From: a virus | DNA length: 31,334 nt | Virus record (IMG/VR): IMGVR_UViG_3300022540_000277 | Location: 1 to 31,334 of that record | Reading direction: 5' to 3' (one strand) | In this document: in pieces, positions 14,447-21,205 of the stretch | Numbering within the stretch: position 1 is the stretch's first letter | Layout of the letters: every line of letters starts with the position of its first letter | Made by a program: the position numbers and the translations under genes | Notes under the pieces: model-generated | Seen by the model: the letters and a program-made list of their open reading frames with translations, nothing else | Database searches by the model: none | What the model was told of the DNA's origin: nothing

Positions 14447-16259
14447 CTAAGACATCTCCACACTCGCTTACCATATCCCAAATTGTTTGGTCGTTTGTAT
14501 CCCACTTATCTGGCGTATAACCTTTTTCGTTTGTATAAACTTTCGTATCACTTCTAACATCAATACCAATCATACCTAAACCAGTGAATTTCATAACAGC
14601 TTCTATTACCTCTATATCTGATTGTTCTTTACTTACAGTAGAGTTAAAATAAAATGCATCGTGTTGTGAGCATAGCACAGGTCCGACTTCCCCAGCTTGC
14701 CACAAATCATAAAAAGCAAATGTCGCTAGCCGCATCATAACCGCTCCATGTGATTGGCTAGGGAAGTTTAATAATTGAGTTCGTCTGGAGTTTTTACCCA
14801 CCCAGCAAACCCAGTTATCCGAAGTCTCAACCCAACCTTTAATTTTCGCTTGTTTTACTTCATTGTTAATCCAGTCCCAGTAAACTTTGAAATATTGTTT
14901 ATGCCAGTGATAAACTTCTTTTGCTTGAACACTAGCTTCTATAAGACTCCAGCCGTCTGATTTAAGTAAATTATAAAAGTCCCTACTCAAACTTTTTAAA
15001 CCTTTACCGTAAGCTAGAGCTAGCTGAAGAGTTTTAAACATATCTCTTTCACGCGGGTGTGTTTTCTTAGTACCGTCTTCAGGTATAGCACCAGACATTT
15101 TACCTAATGCTAAATAAACATCACCTGACTTATAAGCTGCTTCTAAACGTTTATCACCGCTTAAAAACGCTGCGATTGCGATCTCTTGTTGGCTCCAGTC
15201 GGACCCGATCATAATTTCTCCTGTGTGTGGAGTTATAGATTTACGCATCCAGCTAGGTAGGTTCAAAAGATACCCTCGTTTTGGCGCTAATCCGTTACGC
15301 CCAGTTTTTGCAGCATATCCAAAAGTTGTAGGTTTTATATATCCGTTAACAATGTCTTTACTCATGTCTTTACTGTTAAGCGTAGCAAGACTTTTAATAG
15401 CTCTCCTTAAAGGCTCAACCCTTGGATAGTCTAATTCTAATTTTTTTAAGTAGTCACTTTTTAAACACGGTGCTCCTGTTTCTGTTAACAACCATTTAGA
15501 CCATTTATTCTTTTTGATAACATCTAAGACTAAATTTCTTTTTAAAGACCATTTACCTCGTTTATTTTTAACATAACAGAATCTCCAAACTGGTGGTAAA
15601 GCTTTAACGATAGATGTTTTTACTTCTTCTTTATGCTTATAAATGTTTAGCAACTTGTCTTTGGCAACTGGGAATCCTTTACTAGCAAAATCCATCTCAG
15701 TAGCTTTACGCATGAAGTTACCTCTGTGTAAAGCATGAGCCATTTTAAAAGGGTGTTTCTCTTCTTTATGTATAGCTACAATCTTTTTAAACAGTGCTGG
15801 TAAATCCTCTAAATCACTTTCGCAGTATGTAGCAATCTCCAGCCATTCATCCTCAGTCCATATTTCGTTATCTAGGATTAAATCTCTCATTGCGTCTTTA
15901 TGCGCTTTTGTTTCTGTAACCTTCTTTTTCAATAATGCTCTTACAGAATCTAACATACTACCGCTAGGTGCAAAATAATCATCGTGTGACATAGTAATCA
16001 TTTTACATTCAGCCATTAAGTCCACACATTTAATGTTTCTTACATCAATACCTAAACGTAATAAAGAATTAATTTCAGCTGCTATAGCGTAAGACACAAA
16101 GATTTCACTTTCGTTTTGTTTAATATAGTCTGCCATTTTTTGTGTGTCAATATCATCTCTAAAGTCAAAATAACTGAGTTCTTTTTCTGTTTTAGTTACT
16201 TTACGCGCCATGCACATAAGCACTTGTCTGTCATTGTACTCAAAATCAAAATAAATCAT
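14430..16259 (-). CDS. Family A DNA polymerase with proofreading domain
   Basis: This encodes 609 residues. The N-terminus carries a 3'-5' exonuclease-type domain: MIYFDFEYN gives the DxE motif (D5, E7) and YCESDLEDL the Y-x3-D motif. The polymerase motifs follow: motif A SDWSQQEIAI (Asp354, Glu359), motif B R405-xxx-K409-xxx-L413-xxx-YG, and motif C QHDAFYF (His533-Asp534). The fingers position equivalent to E. coli Phe762 is Leu413, and the Glu usually following the motif C Asp is Ala535. It replicates the phage genome and lies in an operon with an SF3 helicase and a clamp-loader-like ATPase. Its start abuts the helicase stop by sharing one base. Length is typical of short phage Pol A proteins. 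Confidence 0.93.
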   Translation of the reverse strand: MIYFDFEYNDRQVLMCMARKVTKTEKELSYFDFRDDIDTQKMADYIKQNESEIFVSYAIAAEINSLLRLGIDVRNIKCVDLMAECKMITMSHDDYFAPSGSMLDSVRALLKKKVTETKAHKDAMRDLILDNEIWTEDEWLEIATYCESDLEDLPALFKKIVAIHKEEKHPFKMAHALHRGNFMRKATEMDFASKGFPVAKDKLLNIYKHKEEVKTSIVKALPPVWRFCYVKNKRGKWSLKRNLVLDVIKKNKWSKWLLTETGAPCLKSDYLKKLELDYPRVEPLRRAIKSLATLNSKDMSKDIVNGYIKPTTFGYAAKTGRNGLAPKRGYLLNLPSWMRKSITPHTGEIMIGSDWSQQEIAIAAFLSGDKRLEAAYKSGDVYLALGKMSGAIPEDGTKKTHPRERDMFKTLQLALAYGKGLKSLSRDFYNLLKSDGWSLIEASVQAKEVYHWHKQYFKVYWDWINNEVKQAKIKGWVETSDNWVCWVGKNSRRTQLLNFPSQSHGAVMMRLATFAFYDLWQAGEVGPVLCSQHDAFYFNSTVSKEQSDIEVIEAVMKFTGLGMIGIDVRSDTKVYTNEKGYTPDKWDTNDQTIWDMVSECGDVLDDLED

Positions 16260-17932
16260 TAAAAAAGCTCCTCGTCAAAATCGTCGTCATCACTGTCGTC
16301 TTCTTGTACAGTGTCTCCTGTCATCGCTTTTAATTTAACACCGTGGTAGTAGTTTCTGTGTTGTTTTTCATTTCTCACTACTTCAACACCTTGTATTTTA
16401 AGTAACCACGCTAACCAAGCATCTAAGTCTTTAGTATTTGTTAAAGTCTCGTCTAAACTCAAAACAGTTTTGATTTTGCTTATCTGCATTTTTTCTGTTG
16501 GGTCTAGTGTAAAGTATTCGTCGAATATTTCTTGGAAAACCACTTTCGCTTGTTTAGATAATAATCTAACTTTTTTCTTTGTAGAATCTTTTAGAATTAT
16601 TTCTTCATGGTCTTTACACAAGCTCTCGTAACAGGCTTTAGCGTATGTTAAGAAACCTGGTAGTTCAGTTAGGTAGTCATCAGCAATGTTCGGGTCTTTA
16701 TCTCCCTCGAACGGTTCAATATAAGATAAAGCTAATCTGCTTAAGTACCAGTTATCGTCTAAAACAGCTGGCTCGAAGTTAGATAAAACAACAGCTCTAG
16801 CTTCAATGACAACAGATTCAGTAGCTTGAAATTTCTCTTCAGATGGTGTAACGTCTCTACCTCCGCCCGATAACATTTTAAACATTTCAGTTTCTAACAC
16901 TCTAGGGTTGTTACAATCTGGGAACACTACTAGTCTAGCCCCTACAAAAGAAGATGCTGTAAACTGGTTACCACCCCCTATTTGTTTTGAAGTGATTGCT
17001 TTAAAACCTTTATCAATCCCAAATAACTCATCACCTAAAAATTTTAACAAAAAGGATTTACCTTCCTCACCCTCTTTACCGCAGATCCAAAAGACTTGAC
17101 GTCCTTTATACTGCCTGCTATAAATACCCCATATATACGCTGCAAAAGCGTCACCCTCGGACATTCTGTCAAATACTGATTTCATTTTAGGGAACGGTAC
17201 TTCAGTGTCTGGTTCGTGTTGAGACCAGTGTAAAGCCCATACTTCTTTTCGAGAAGGGGCTAAGTCTATAATAACTGGGTTGTTATCGCTATCAACACCC
17301 GGTAAAGCCTCGTCCACAATCCCGTAATCTAAACCTAACTGGTCAGTGGAGAAGCGCCATCTTTTATATAACTCTTCTAAAATACCTGGTGGGCAACTAG
17401 AGTTACCTCTCTTTAAATTTTGAGCCATTGTTGCTAGCATTTCGTTTTTAACAGCTGATTCGTTACCTTTTCTTCGTTCTATGATCTTATTAACAGGGTC
17501 TATTAAACGGAACAGATCCGCATTAGCTTTCTTTATATACCATTCTAATTTACCCATACGGTGAGACATATCGCCTAAAGTCAGTGCAACAGATGCTTTT
17601 ATGTCTTCTGGTACACGAGGTATTTTATCTGGACCGTCTGCTTTATTCCATTCAGAGAAATCAAAGTTAAAAGAATTTTTATTAACTGTTGTTTTTGGCA
17701 CTGGTTTCATTTTCTTTGGTGGTGGATTTTCTAAGATTTTAATTAATCCGTCTGAATAACCTCTATATGTCTTTCTATCTATGCATTCGTCTAAAAGATC
17801 AGCAGTTACTTCTAAACCCTCACCCCAGTAATACTGGATAATATCTAGTAAGTCTTTTGGTTCTTTAATGTCAGCTAACACAGTAGTTATTTCTGTTTTT
17901 AAAGTTTCTTTTTGTTTTTTAGTTAGTTTCAT
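16259..17932 (-). CDS. SF3-type replicative helicase (D5-like)
   Basis: This encodes 557 residues. The ATPase core shows Walker A GKEGEEGKS (residues 285-293), Walker B RLVVFPDCNN (Asp339) and the SF3 motif C ARAVVLSNFEP (Asn385). MLSGGGRDVTPSEEKFQA between B and C is characteristic of D5-like helicases. The N-terminal ~250 residues contain a D5N-like region (DYGIVDEALPGVDSD) but no clear primase motif, so priming may come from the host or another protein. The C-terminus ends in a strongly acidic tail (QEDDSDDDDFDEELF), which could recruit partners. It overlaps the ATPase gene upstream by 4 bases. SF3 helicases usually melt and load at an origin, fitting the repeats at 18905-19059. Confidence 0.9.
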   Translation of the reverse strand: MKLTKKQKETLKTEITTVLADIKEPKDLLDIIQYYWGEGLEVTADLLDECIDRKTYRGYSDGLIKILENPPPKKMKPVPKTTVNKNSFNFDFSEWNKADGPDKIPRVPEDIKASVALTLGDMSHRMGKLEWYIKKANADLFRLIDPVNKIIERRKGNESAVKNEMLATMAQNLKRGNSSCPPGILEELYKRWRFSTDQLGLDYGIVDEALPGVDSDNNPVIIDLAPSRKEVWALHWSQHEPDTEVPFPKMKSVFDRMSEGDAFAAYIWGIYSRQYKGRQVFWICGKEGEEGKSFLLKFLGDELFGIDKGFKAITSKQIGGGNQFTASSFVGARLVVFPDCNNPRVLETEMFKMLSGGGRDVTPSEEKFQATESVVIEARAVVLSNFEPAVLDDNWYLSRLALSYIEPFEGDKDPNIADDYLTELPGFLTYAKACYESLCKDHEEIILKDSTKKKVRLLSKQAKVVFQEIFDEYFTLDPTEKMQISKIKTVLSLDETLTNTKDLDAWLAWLLKIQGVEVVRNEKQHRNYYHGVKLKAMTGDTVQEDDSDDDDFDEELF

Positions 17933-18600
17933 TTGATTAAACCTCCTTGTATTGCCGCATCTAGCGTTTGTAGTGTCTTACGAATAGATGGGAAGTTTCG
18001 AGCAATTATTTTAGTAACCTTATCAGTTAGCTCGATATTTTCATTTTTTAATATAGTTTCGAAATATTCTATAAACTCAGCTTGATCTAAATCCTCGTAG
18101 TCAATAGCTAATACTCGGTTGCTATCAAACAATTGAGGGTTCTCTAGCTTTAATTTAGGTAAATTATTGTCAGTAAAGATAAAGAAAGTGTTGTGATTAT
18201 ACTTGTCAATTACACCCCTTAAAGCTTCTCTAGCTTGTTTACCAGTTACTGAAATTTCATTACCGATTACTAGTCTATACGAAGTAGTTAAGTGCCCTAA
18301 AGGGTCGTGTAAATCGTCGCTAAGTTGTTTTATTTTTGCTAAGCCCTCGCCTGCTGAATCTATTTCAAATACTTTATAGTAATTAAAAAGAGATTTTAGA
18401 AGGTTAATAAATTGAGTTTTACCGGTACCGCCTGTGTCACTGTGTAGCAATACTCCGTAATATGGAAACTGCCCAGAGTTTAAAAGCTCTTTAAGAATCT
18501 TTCTAGCTGCTGTTTTTCTTGGTAGTAAGATGGTGTCTTCTGTTGGTTTGTATTTGTCAATAAGTCTAGTGCCTATTGAGTTAGTTGATATAGTTTTCAT
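17929..18600 (-). CDS. Clamp-loader-like AAA+ ATPase (T4 gp44/RFC-like)
   Basis: This encodes 223 residues and is the first gene of the replication operon. Walker A is HSDTGGTGKTQF (Gly57-Thr62). The Walker B position is YRLVIGNEIS, with Asn114-Glu115 where the family has Asp-Glu. Then AREALRGVIDKYNHNTFFIFTDNN gives sensor 1 (about residues 139-146), and LFDSNRVLAIDYEDLDQAEF (about 157-176) aligns with the SRC arginine-finger region and start of the lid domain. The order and spacing match clamp loader small subunits rather than helicase loaders, although a helicase-loader role for the adjacent SF3 enzyme is an alternative. No sliding clamp or second loader subunit is recognisable in the window. 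Confidence 0.75.
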   Translation of the reverse strand: MKTISTNSIGTRLIDKYKPTEDTILLPRKTAARKILKELLNSGQFPYYGVLLHSDTGGTGKTQFINLLKSLFNYYKVFEIDSAGEGLAKIKQLSDDLHDPLGHLTTSYRLVIGNEISVTGKQAREALRGVIDKYNHNTFFIFTDNNLPKLKLENPQLFDSNRVLAIDYEDLDQAEFIEYFETILKNENIELTDKVTKIIARNFPSIRKTLQTLDAAIQGGLIK

Positions 18601-18612
18601 GTTGTGATGTTT

Positions 18613-18690
18613 GCACCAAAAATGGTGCCCTATAGTTTGAAAAAACTGGTAGTAAAATAATTAGAAGCGAGAACAGTCCGACTATAGGGC
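18613..18690 (-). promoter_or_regulatory. Structured leader of the replication operon
   Basis: Downstream of the promoter at 18801-18829 the leftward RNA has a ~195-base leader. It contains GCCCTATAGT (18627-18636) and its exact reverse complement ACTATAGGGC (18681-18690), a 10-bp stem closing 44 bases, and then GCACCA/TGGTGC (18613-18618, 18623-18628), a 6-bp stem with a four-U loop next to the start codon. The two stems share two bases and could be mutually exclusive. A short ORF (ATG at 18725, 31 codons) ends inside the upstream stem. Regulatory function is inferred. Confidence 0.5.
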
Positions 18691-18800
18691 GTAAAAGGTT
18701 TCTTGTTATTTTTATCTACTATCATTTATTACTGCGTTTTTCTGGCGCGTACGTAATATTGATTTCTCTTTGTAACATATTTATTTATGCTAAGTTAACT

Positions 18801-18829
18801 ATTATAATATATGTAGTTAATAATGTCAA
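18801..18829 (-). promoter_or_regulatory. Perfect sigma70 consensus promoter for the replication operon
   Basis: On the minus strand TTGACA (18829-18824), 17 bases and TATAAT (18806-18801) match both hexamers exactly with optimal spacing. Transcription should start near 18794 and read leftward into the clamp-loader-like gene. This shows early expression by host RNA polymerase. Confidence 0.9.
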
Positions 18830-18904
18830 CAATAAACTTAACCTGTTACATAGTTTATTTACCATAAAGATAGAAAAACCAAAGAAAACAGGTGGATTTA
18901 TAGC

Positions 18905-19059
18905 TGCGCAAACGGTGCGCAAACGGTGCGCAAACGGTGCGCAAACCGAGAAGTTGCGCAATTATTTTGAGCTATTTCATAAGTTTTACTTATGACCGCT
19001 CATAAGTTTTATCTATGTTTAGACTAAGTATAAGAAATCTGCTCAAAATAATTGCGCAA
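18905..19059. other. Probable replication origin with iterons and 19-bp inverted repeat
   Basis: Four head-to-tail 11-base repeats TGCGCAAACGG occupy 18905-18948 (the last ends ACCG). Directly after lies TTGCGCAATTATTTTGAGC (18954-18972), whose exact reverse complement is at 19041-19059. The 68-base interval between arms holds a small hairpin (CATAAG/CTTATG, 18978-18994) and a repeat of CATAAGTTTTA (18978-18988, 19001-19011). The palindrome TTGCGCAA occurs at 18954, 19052 and 19222. An 11-base period places repeats on one face of the helix. The region is AT-rich otherwise, non-coding, between divergent operons and adjacent to replication genes, all typical of an origin bound by an initiator. 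Confidence 0.65.
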
Positions 19060-19160
19060 AAAAAGTGCTGATTTTTTAATATTTTGTAAAACCGTCATTT
19101 AAACGCCTTTAGAGCTATAAACTCTATTTAACTTTGTAAGAACAATAATAACGTAGTAAC

Positions 19161-19205
19161 TATAATAAATAAAAAAAATAAATAATATACAGTACTAGTA
19201 CTGTA
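19161..19205 (+). promoter_or_regulatory. Candidate early promoter -10 element and 18-bp palindromic operator
   Basis: A perfect TATAAT lies at 19161-19166, but the best -35-like hexamer (TTGTAA, 19134-19139) is 21 bases away, so the promoter is only tentative. TACAGTACTAGTACTGTA (19188-19205) is an exact 18-base palindrome placed 22-39 bases downstream of that element, a typical repressor position. Together with 18601-19260 it makes up the 660-base gene-free region, in which I see no convincing gene. Confidence 0.45.
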
Positions 19206-19245
19206 GTAGTATGCTACTGTTTTGCGCAATTTGTGTTTTAAACCA

Positions 19246-19260
19246 GTACTAAATATAAAC
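19246..19260 (+). promoter_or_regulatory. GTACTAAATA start-site motif (also at 12830-12839)
   Basis: The 10-base motif begins exactly 15 bases before the ATG at 19261; the same motif begins exactly 15 bases before the ATG at 12845. Neither start has a Shine-Dalgarno sequence. TAAATA could serve as a -10 element of a leaderless transcript. Confidence 0.4.
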
Positions 19261-19413
19261 ATGGACGACAAAGACAAACAGCTCTTAGCTAAAATAAAAA
19301 CAAAAATAGAAGCTCAAGAAGTTGAAGGTAAAGAAGCCACAGCCAAAATAAATCAAATAAGTAAAGCAAAAGCAATTTACAAATATGTAAATAACCAGAT
19401 CAAAAACAAATAA
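19261..19413 (+). CDS. Small helical early protein (paralogue of 19598-19789)
   Basis: This encodes 50 residues from ATG at 19261 (MDDKDKQLLAKIKTKIEA). An upstream in-frame codon at 19222 exists, but the shared MDD.DK start with the gene at 19598 favours this ATG. The sequence is Lys/Glu-rich and ends KAKAIYKYVNNQIKNK, which aligns with KKKLYWLYVNTDTQIKLN of the paralogue. It is the first gene of the rightward early cluster next to the origin. There is no Shine-Dalgarno site. Function is unknown; such tiny early phage proteins often act on host factors. Confidence 0.55.
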   Translation: MDDKDKQLLAKIKTKIEAQEVEGKEATAKINQISKAKAIYKYVNNQIKNK

Positions 19414-19470
19414 TCCAAATCCAAGATTTTTACTCTTTTTGGTAAATAAAACTACAAACAGGAGAAAGTC

Positions 19471-19614
19471 ATGTTATCACCAGCAATGAAACGAATTGAA
19501 GCAACACAGAAAGAAATTGAAGTACTGCTACAACATCTCAAAGATTTAAACAAAAATGTAGAACACAACATCGAACTACTTAAGGAGACAATTGAAAATG
19601 GACGACAACGATAA
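19471..19614 (+). CDS. 47-residue coiled-coil early protein
   Basis: The ATG at 19471 follows a good ribosome site (CAGGAGAAAGTC). The sequence MLSPAMKRIEATQKEIEVLL then QHLKDLNKNVEHNIELLKETIENGRQR has a heptad pattern of Ile/Leu, so it is probably a coiled coil. It overlaps the next gene by 17 bases, indicating translational coupling. No family is recognised. Confidence 0.6.
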   Translation: MLSPAMKRIEATQKEIEVLLQHLKDLNKNVEHNIELLKETIENGRQR

Positions 19615-19789
19615 AATGCTAGATAATCTAGTTACCCTATTAAAAGCCAGAACACTTATTAGAAAAACATGGAACGAACTAGATGCAATCGAATTTCAAA
19701 GTATTGACGACAGAATCAATGCAATGACACTAAAGAAGAAACTATACTGGTTATACGTGAATACAGATACTCAAATCAAATTAAATTAA
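19598..19789 (+). CDS. Small helical early protein (paralogue of 19261-19413)
   Basis: This encodes 63 residues from ATG at 19598; TAAGGAG lies 10 bases upstream, and the in-frame TTG at 19592 would be too close to it. The sequence MDDNDKMLDNLVTLLKARTL...RINAMTLKKKLYWLYVNTDTQIKLN shares its start and its C-terminal block with the gene at 19261, suggesting a duplication. It is charged and helical with no recognised domain. Confidence 0.65.
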   Translation: MDDNDKMLDNLVTLLKARTLIRKTWNELDAIEFQSIDDRINAMTLKKKLYWLYVNTDTQIKLN

Positions 19790-19798
19790 GGAATTACT

Positions 19799-19984
19799 AT
19801 GGACGATTACAAAAAATATATTATTTACTTTTACAGCGTTAAGCAAGAGCTGAGAGAATATAAAAACTACAGAGCATACAGAATGGATAGCAAGAGCAAC
19901 AAACTCACTATCGAAAAATACAATTACTACTCAGGTAACTGCTTAACTGAAGTTGAATATTGGAACGCAGGCTGCAAAGCATGA
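19799..19984 (+). CDS. Small Tyr-rich early protein
   Basis: This encodes 61 residues with AAGGAATTACT before the ATG. The sequence MDDYKKYIIYFYSVKQELRE...YNYYSGNCLTEVEYWNAGCKA is unusually rich in Tyr, Asn and Lys, and again begins MDD like its two neighbours. No domain is recognised. It overlaps the next start by 4 bases. Confidence 0.65.
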   Translation: MDDYKKYIIYFYSVKQELREYKNYRAYRMDSKSNKLTIEKYNYYSGNCLTEVEYWNAGCKA

Positions 19985-20121
19985 AGAAACCATCAAAACT
20001 TATAGCAAAGTATAAAGAGTACCAAAAAAAGTACTTAGAGACTGAAGATATTAAGTGGTTAGCAAAAGCAACAGGTGTTCAGATCAAAATTCACAAACTA
20101 ATCAAGGAAAGAAGTGAATAA
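19981..20121 (+). CDS. 46-residue basic early protein, possible small DNA-binding helix
   Basis: It starts at the ATG overlapping the previous TGA (ATGA). The product MKKPSKLIAKYKEYQKKYLE then TEDIKWLAKATGVQIKIHKLIKERSE contains an IKWLAKATGVQIKIHKLIKE segment that looks like a helix-turn-helix (DIxxLAxxTGVxxxxxxxxI). A small DNA-binding regulator is plausible, not proven. It is the last gene before a 204-base gap. Confidence 0.55.
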   Translation: MKKPSKLIAKYKEYQKKYLETEDIKWLAKATGVQIKIHKLIKERSE

Positions 20122-20160
20122 GGCGGCCTCAACCCATATAAATTCTTATCACCTTTAAAA

Positions 20161-20203
20161 ACCACCGCTAAGAGCTACTGTATATAACGGTCTTAGCGGT
20201 GGT
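20161..20203. terminator. Strong 13-bp hairpin in the early-gene gap
   Basis: ACCACCGCTAAGA (20161-20173) and TCTTAGCGGTGGT (20191-20203) pair perfectly across a 17-base loop. Read leftward, the stem is followed by TTTTT, so it looks like an intrinsic terminator on the minus strand. Read rightward, it is followed by AAAATGCATTTT. The repeat CACCTTTAAAA flanks it at 20150-20160 and 20255-20265. No gene is seen in 20122-20325. Confidence 0.55.
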
Positions 20204-20325
20204 AAAATGCATTTTCACTTCTTTTAGCCCTACCATGTACGTTAGCATTCAAAGCACCTTTAAAAGTCATTTAAACAACTTTTAACACCATCGCAAAACA
20301 ACTAAATAAAACTAAAGAGGATATT

Positions 20326-20592
20326 ATGAGAAGCAAAGATAGCAACAAATACAAAGAATTAATTGAAGAACTTAAAAACACCACAACCTCAACGAAGTAC
20401 ACTGAAATTACTGTTCAGATTGTTATGCCTGTTGATATAACGGAGTTTATGATATCGGATCCACAATTAACAAAAGAACAAAAGAATCAATACAATGCCG
20501 AAATGACTGAGCTGCTCTTACTAGGCATATCAAACGCATTTACTAGACCTCCAAAAGCTAAAACTTGGAACACACCAGACGATTGGGATTAA
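20326..20592 (+). CDS. Hypothetical early protein
   Basis: This encodes 88 residues; AGAGGATATT precedes the ATG. The sequence begins with a helix (SNKYKELIEELKNTTTSTKYTEITVQIVMPVDITEFM) and ends AFTRPPKAKTWNTPDDWD with a Trp-containing acidic tail. No domain is recognised. A TAAATAAAAC motif lies just upstream (20303-20312), as at 19443 and 27361. Confidence 0.65.
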   Translation: MRSKDSNKYKELIEELKNTTTSTKYTEITVQIVMPVDITEFMISDPQLTKEQKNQYNAEMTELLLLGISNAFTRPPKAKTWNTPDDWD

Positions 20593-20594
20593 CT

Positions 20595-20750
20595 ATGAAA
20601 AAGCTAAGATCAGTAAACTTAAACGATGATCCAGTGTTAAACATGCGAAAAATACAAAAATTAATGAATAAACCGGACTTACCGACTAAGATCATACTAA
20701 GTGGCCGGGTATTAACGGCGAAAGATCGCGATTCATTGAATAATATGTAA
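20595..20750 (+). CDS. 51-residue basic hypothetical protein
   Basis: ATG at 20595 lies two bases after the previous stop, which is a better choice than an upstream in-frame ATG inside the previous gene (20565). The product starts MKKLRSVNLNDDPVLNMRKI and ends ILSGRVLTAKDRDSLNNM. It is basic with no recognised domain. Only a weak GGGA ribosome site is present, so coupling to the previous gene is likely. Confidence 0.5.
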   Translation: MKKLRSVNLNDDPVLNMRKIQKLMNKPDLPTKIILSGRVLTAKDRDSLNNM

Positions 20751-20878
20751 TTAAATTACATATTTTGGTCCCGAAAATACTACGAGATGAATTTTAAAGC
20801 ATAAATAACAATAGCTACCCAGTAACTGGATGCATAACTTAACAGAGCTACCACAAGATGCTCAAAAGGATAAACAAA

Positions 20879-21205
20879 ATGGCAAAATCACCTTACATCG
20901 CTCTCCCCTTTGATTACGAATCAGCAAAATTAATATGGTTAGAAACACACAAAGCCTTAAATGGTTTTGATGCAACTTGGCGTCATCAGCACAATATACC
21001 AATGAAGGGTAAAACTGTTGATCTTTTCAATGAAAAAACACTTTCATTCGCACTGGTTAAAGCTCCAGGTGGTTGGCGTGTTGCAAGTATCACAACTCAA
21101 AGTGATAAAGTAATAAAACAAGAATTCACAGAAATAGAATATAAGAACTTTGCACTCGAACGCATGATCAGTATGATCTCAAATAAATTAATGGAAGAAG
21201 AATAA
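20879..21205 (+). CDS. Hypothetical early protein
   Basis: This encodes 108 residues from ATG at 20879 (MAKSPYIALPFDYESAKL), which has AAAAGGATAAACAAA upstream; the ATG at 20858 precedes that site. A mixed fold is suggested (HKALNGFDATWRHQHNIPMKGKTVDLFNEKTLSFALVKAPGGWRVASI), followed by a C-terminal helix. No family is recognised. Its stop shares one base with the next ATG. Confidence 0.65.
   Translation: MAKSPYIALPFDYESAKLIWLETHKALNGFDATWRHQHNIPMKGKTVDLFNEKTLSFALVKAPGGWRVASITTQSDKVIKQEFTEIEYKNFALERMISMISNKLMEEE

Noticed and set aside
18681-18690. ACTATAGGG resembles the core of the T7 RNA polymerase promoter, in both divergent orientations
   Set aside because: Upstream bases match the T7 consensus poorly (about 3 of 11), no phage RNA polymerase gene is visible, and the repeat is explained as a stem in the leader of a perfect sigma70 promoter.
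18905-18948. Iteron cluster as a CRISPR-like array
   Set aside because: Repeats are 11 bases with no spacers.
18759-18995. Open frame of 78 codons on the plus strand
   Set aside because: It lies over the promoter and origin iterons, lacks a ribosome site, and its composition follows the repeats.
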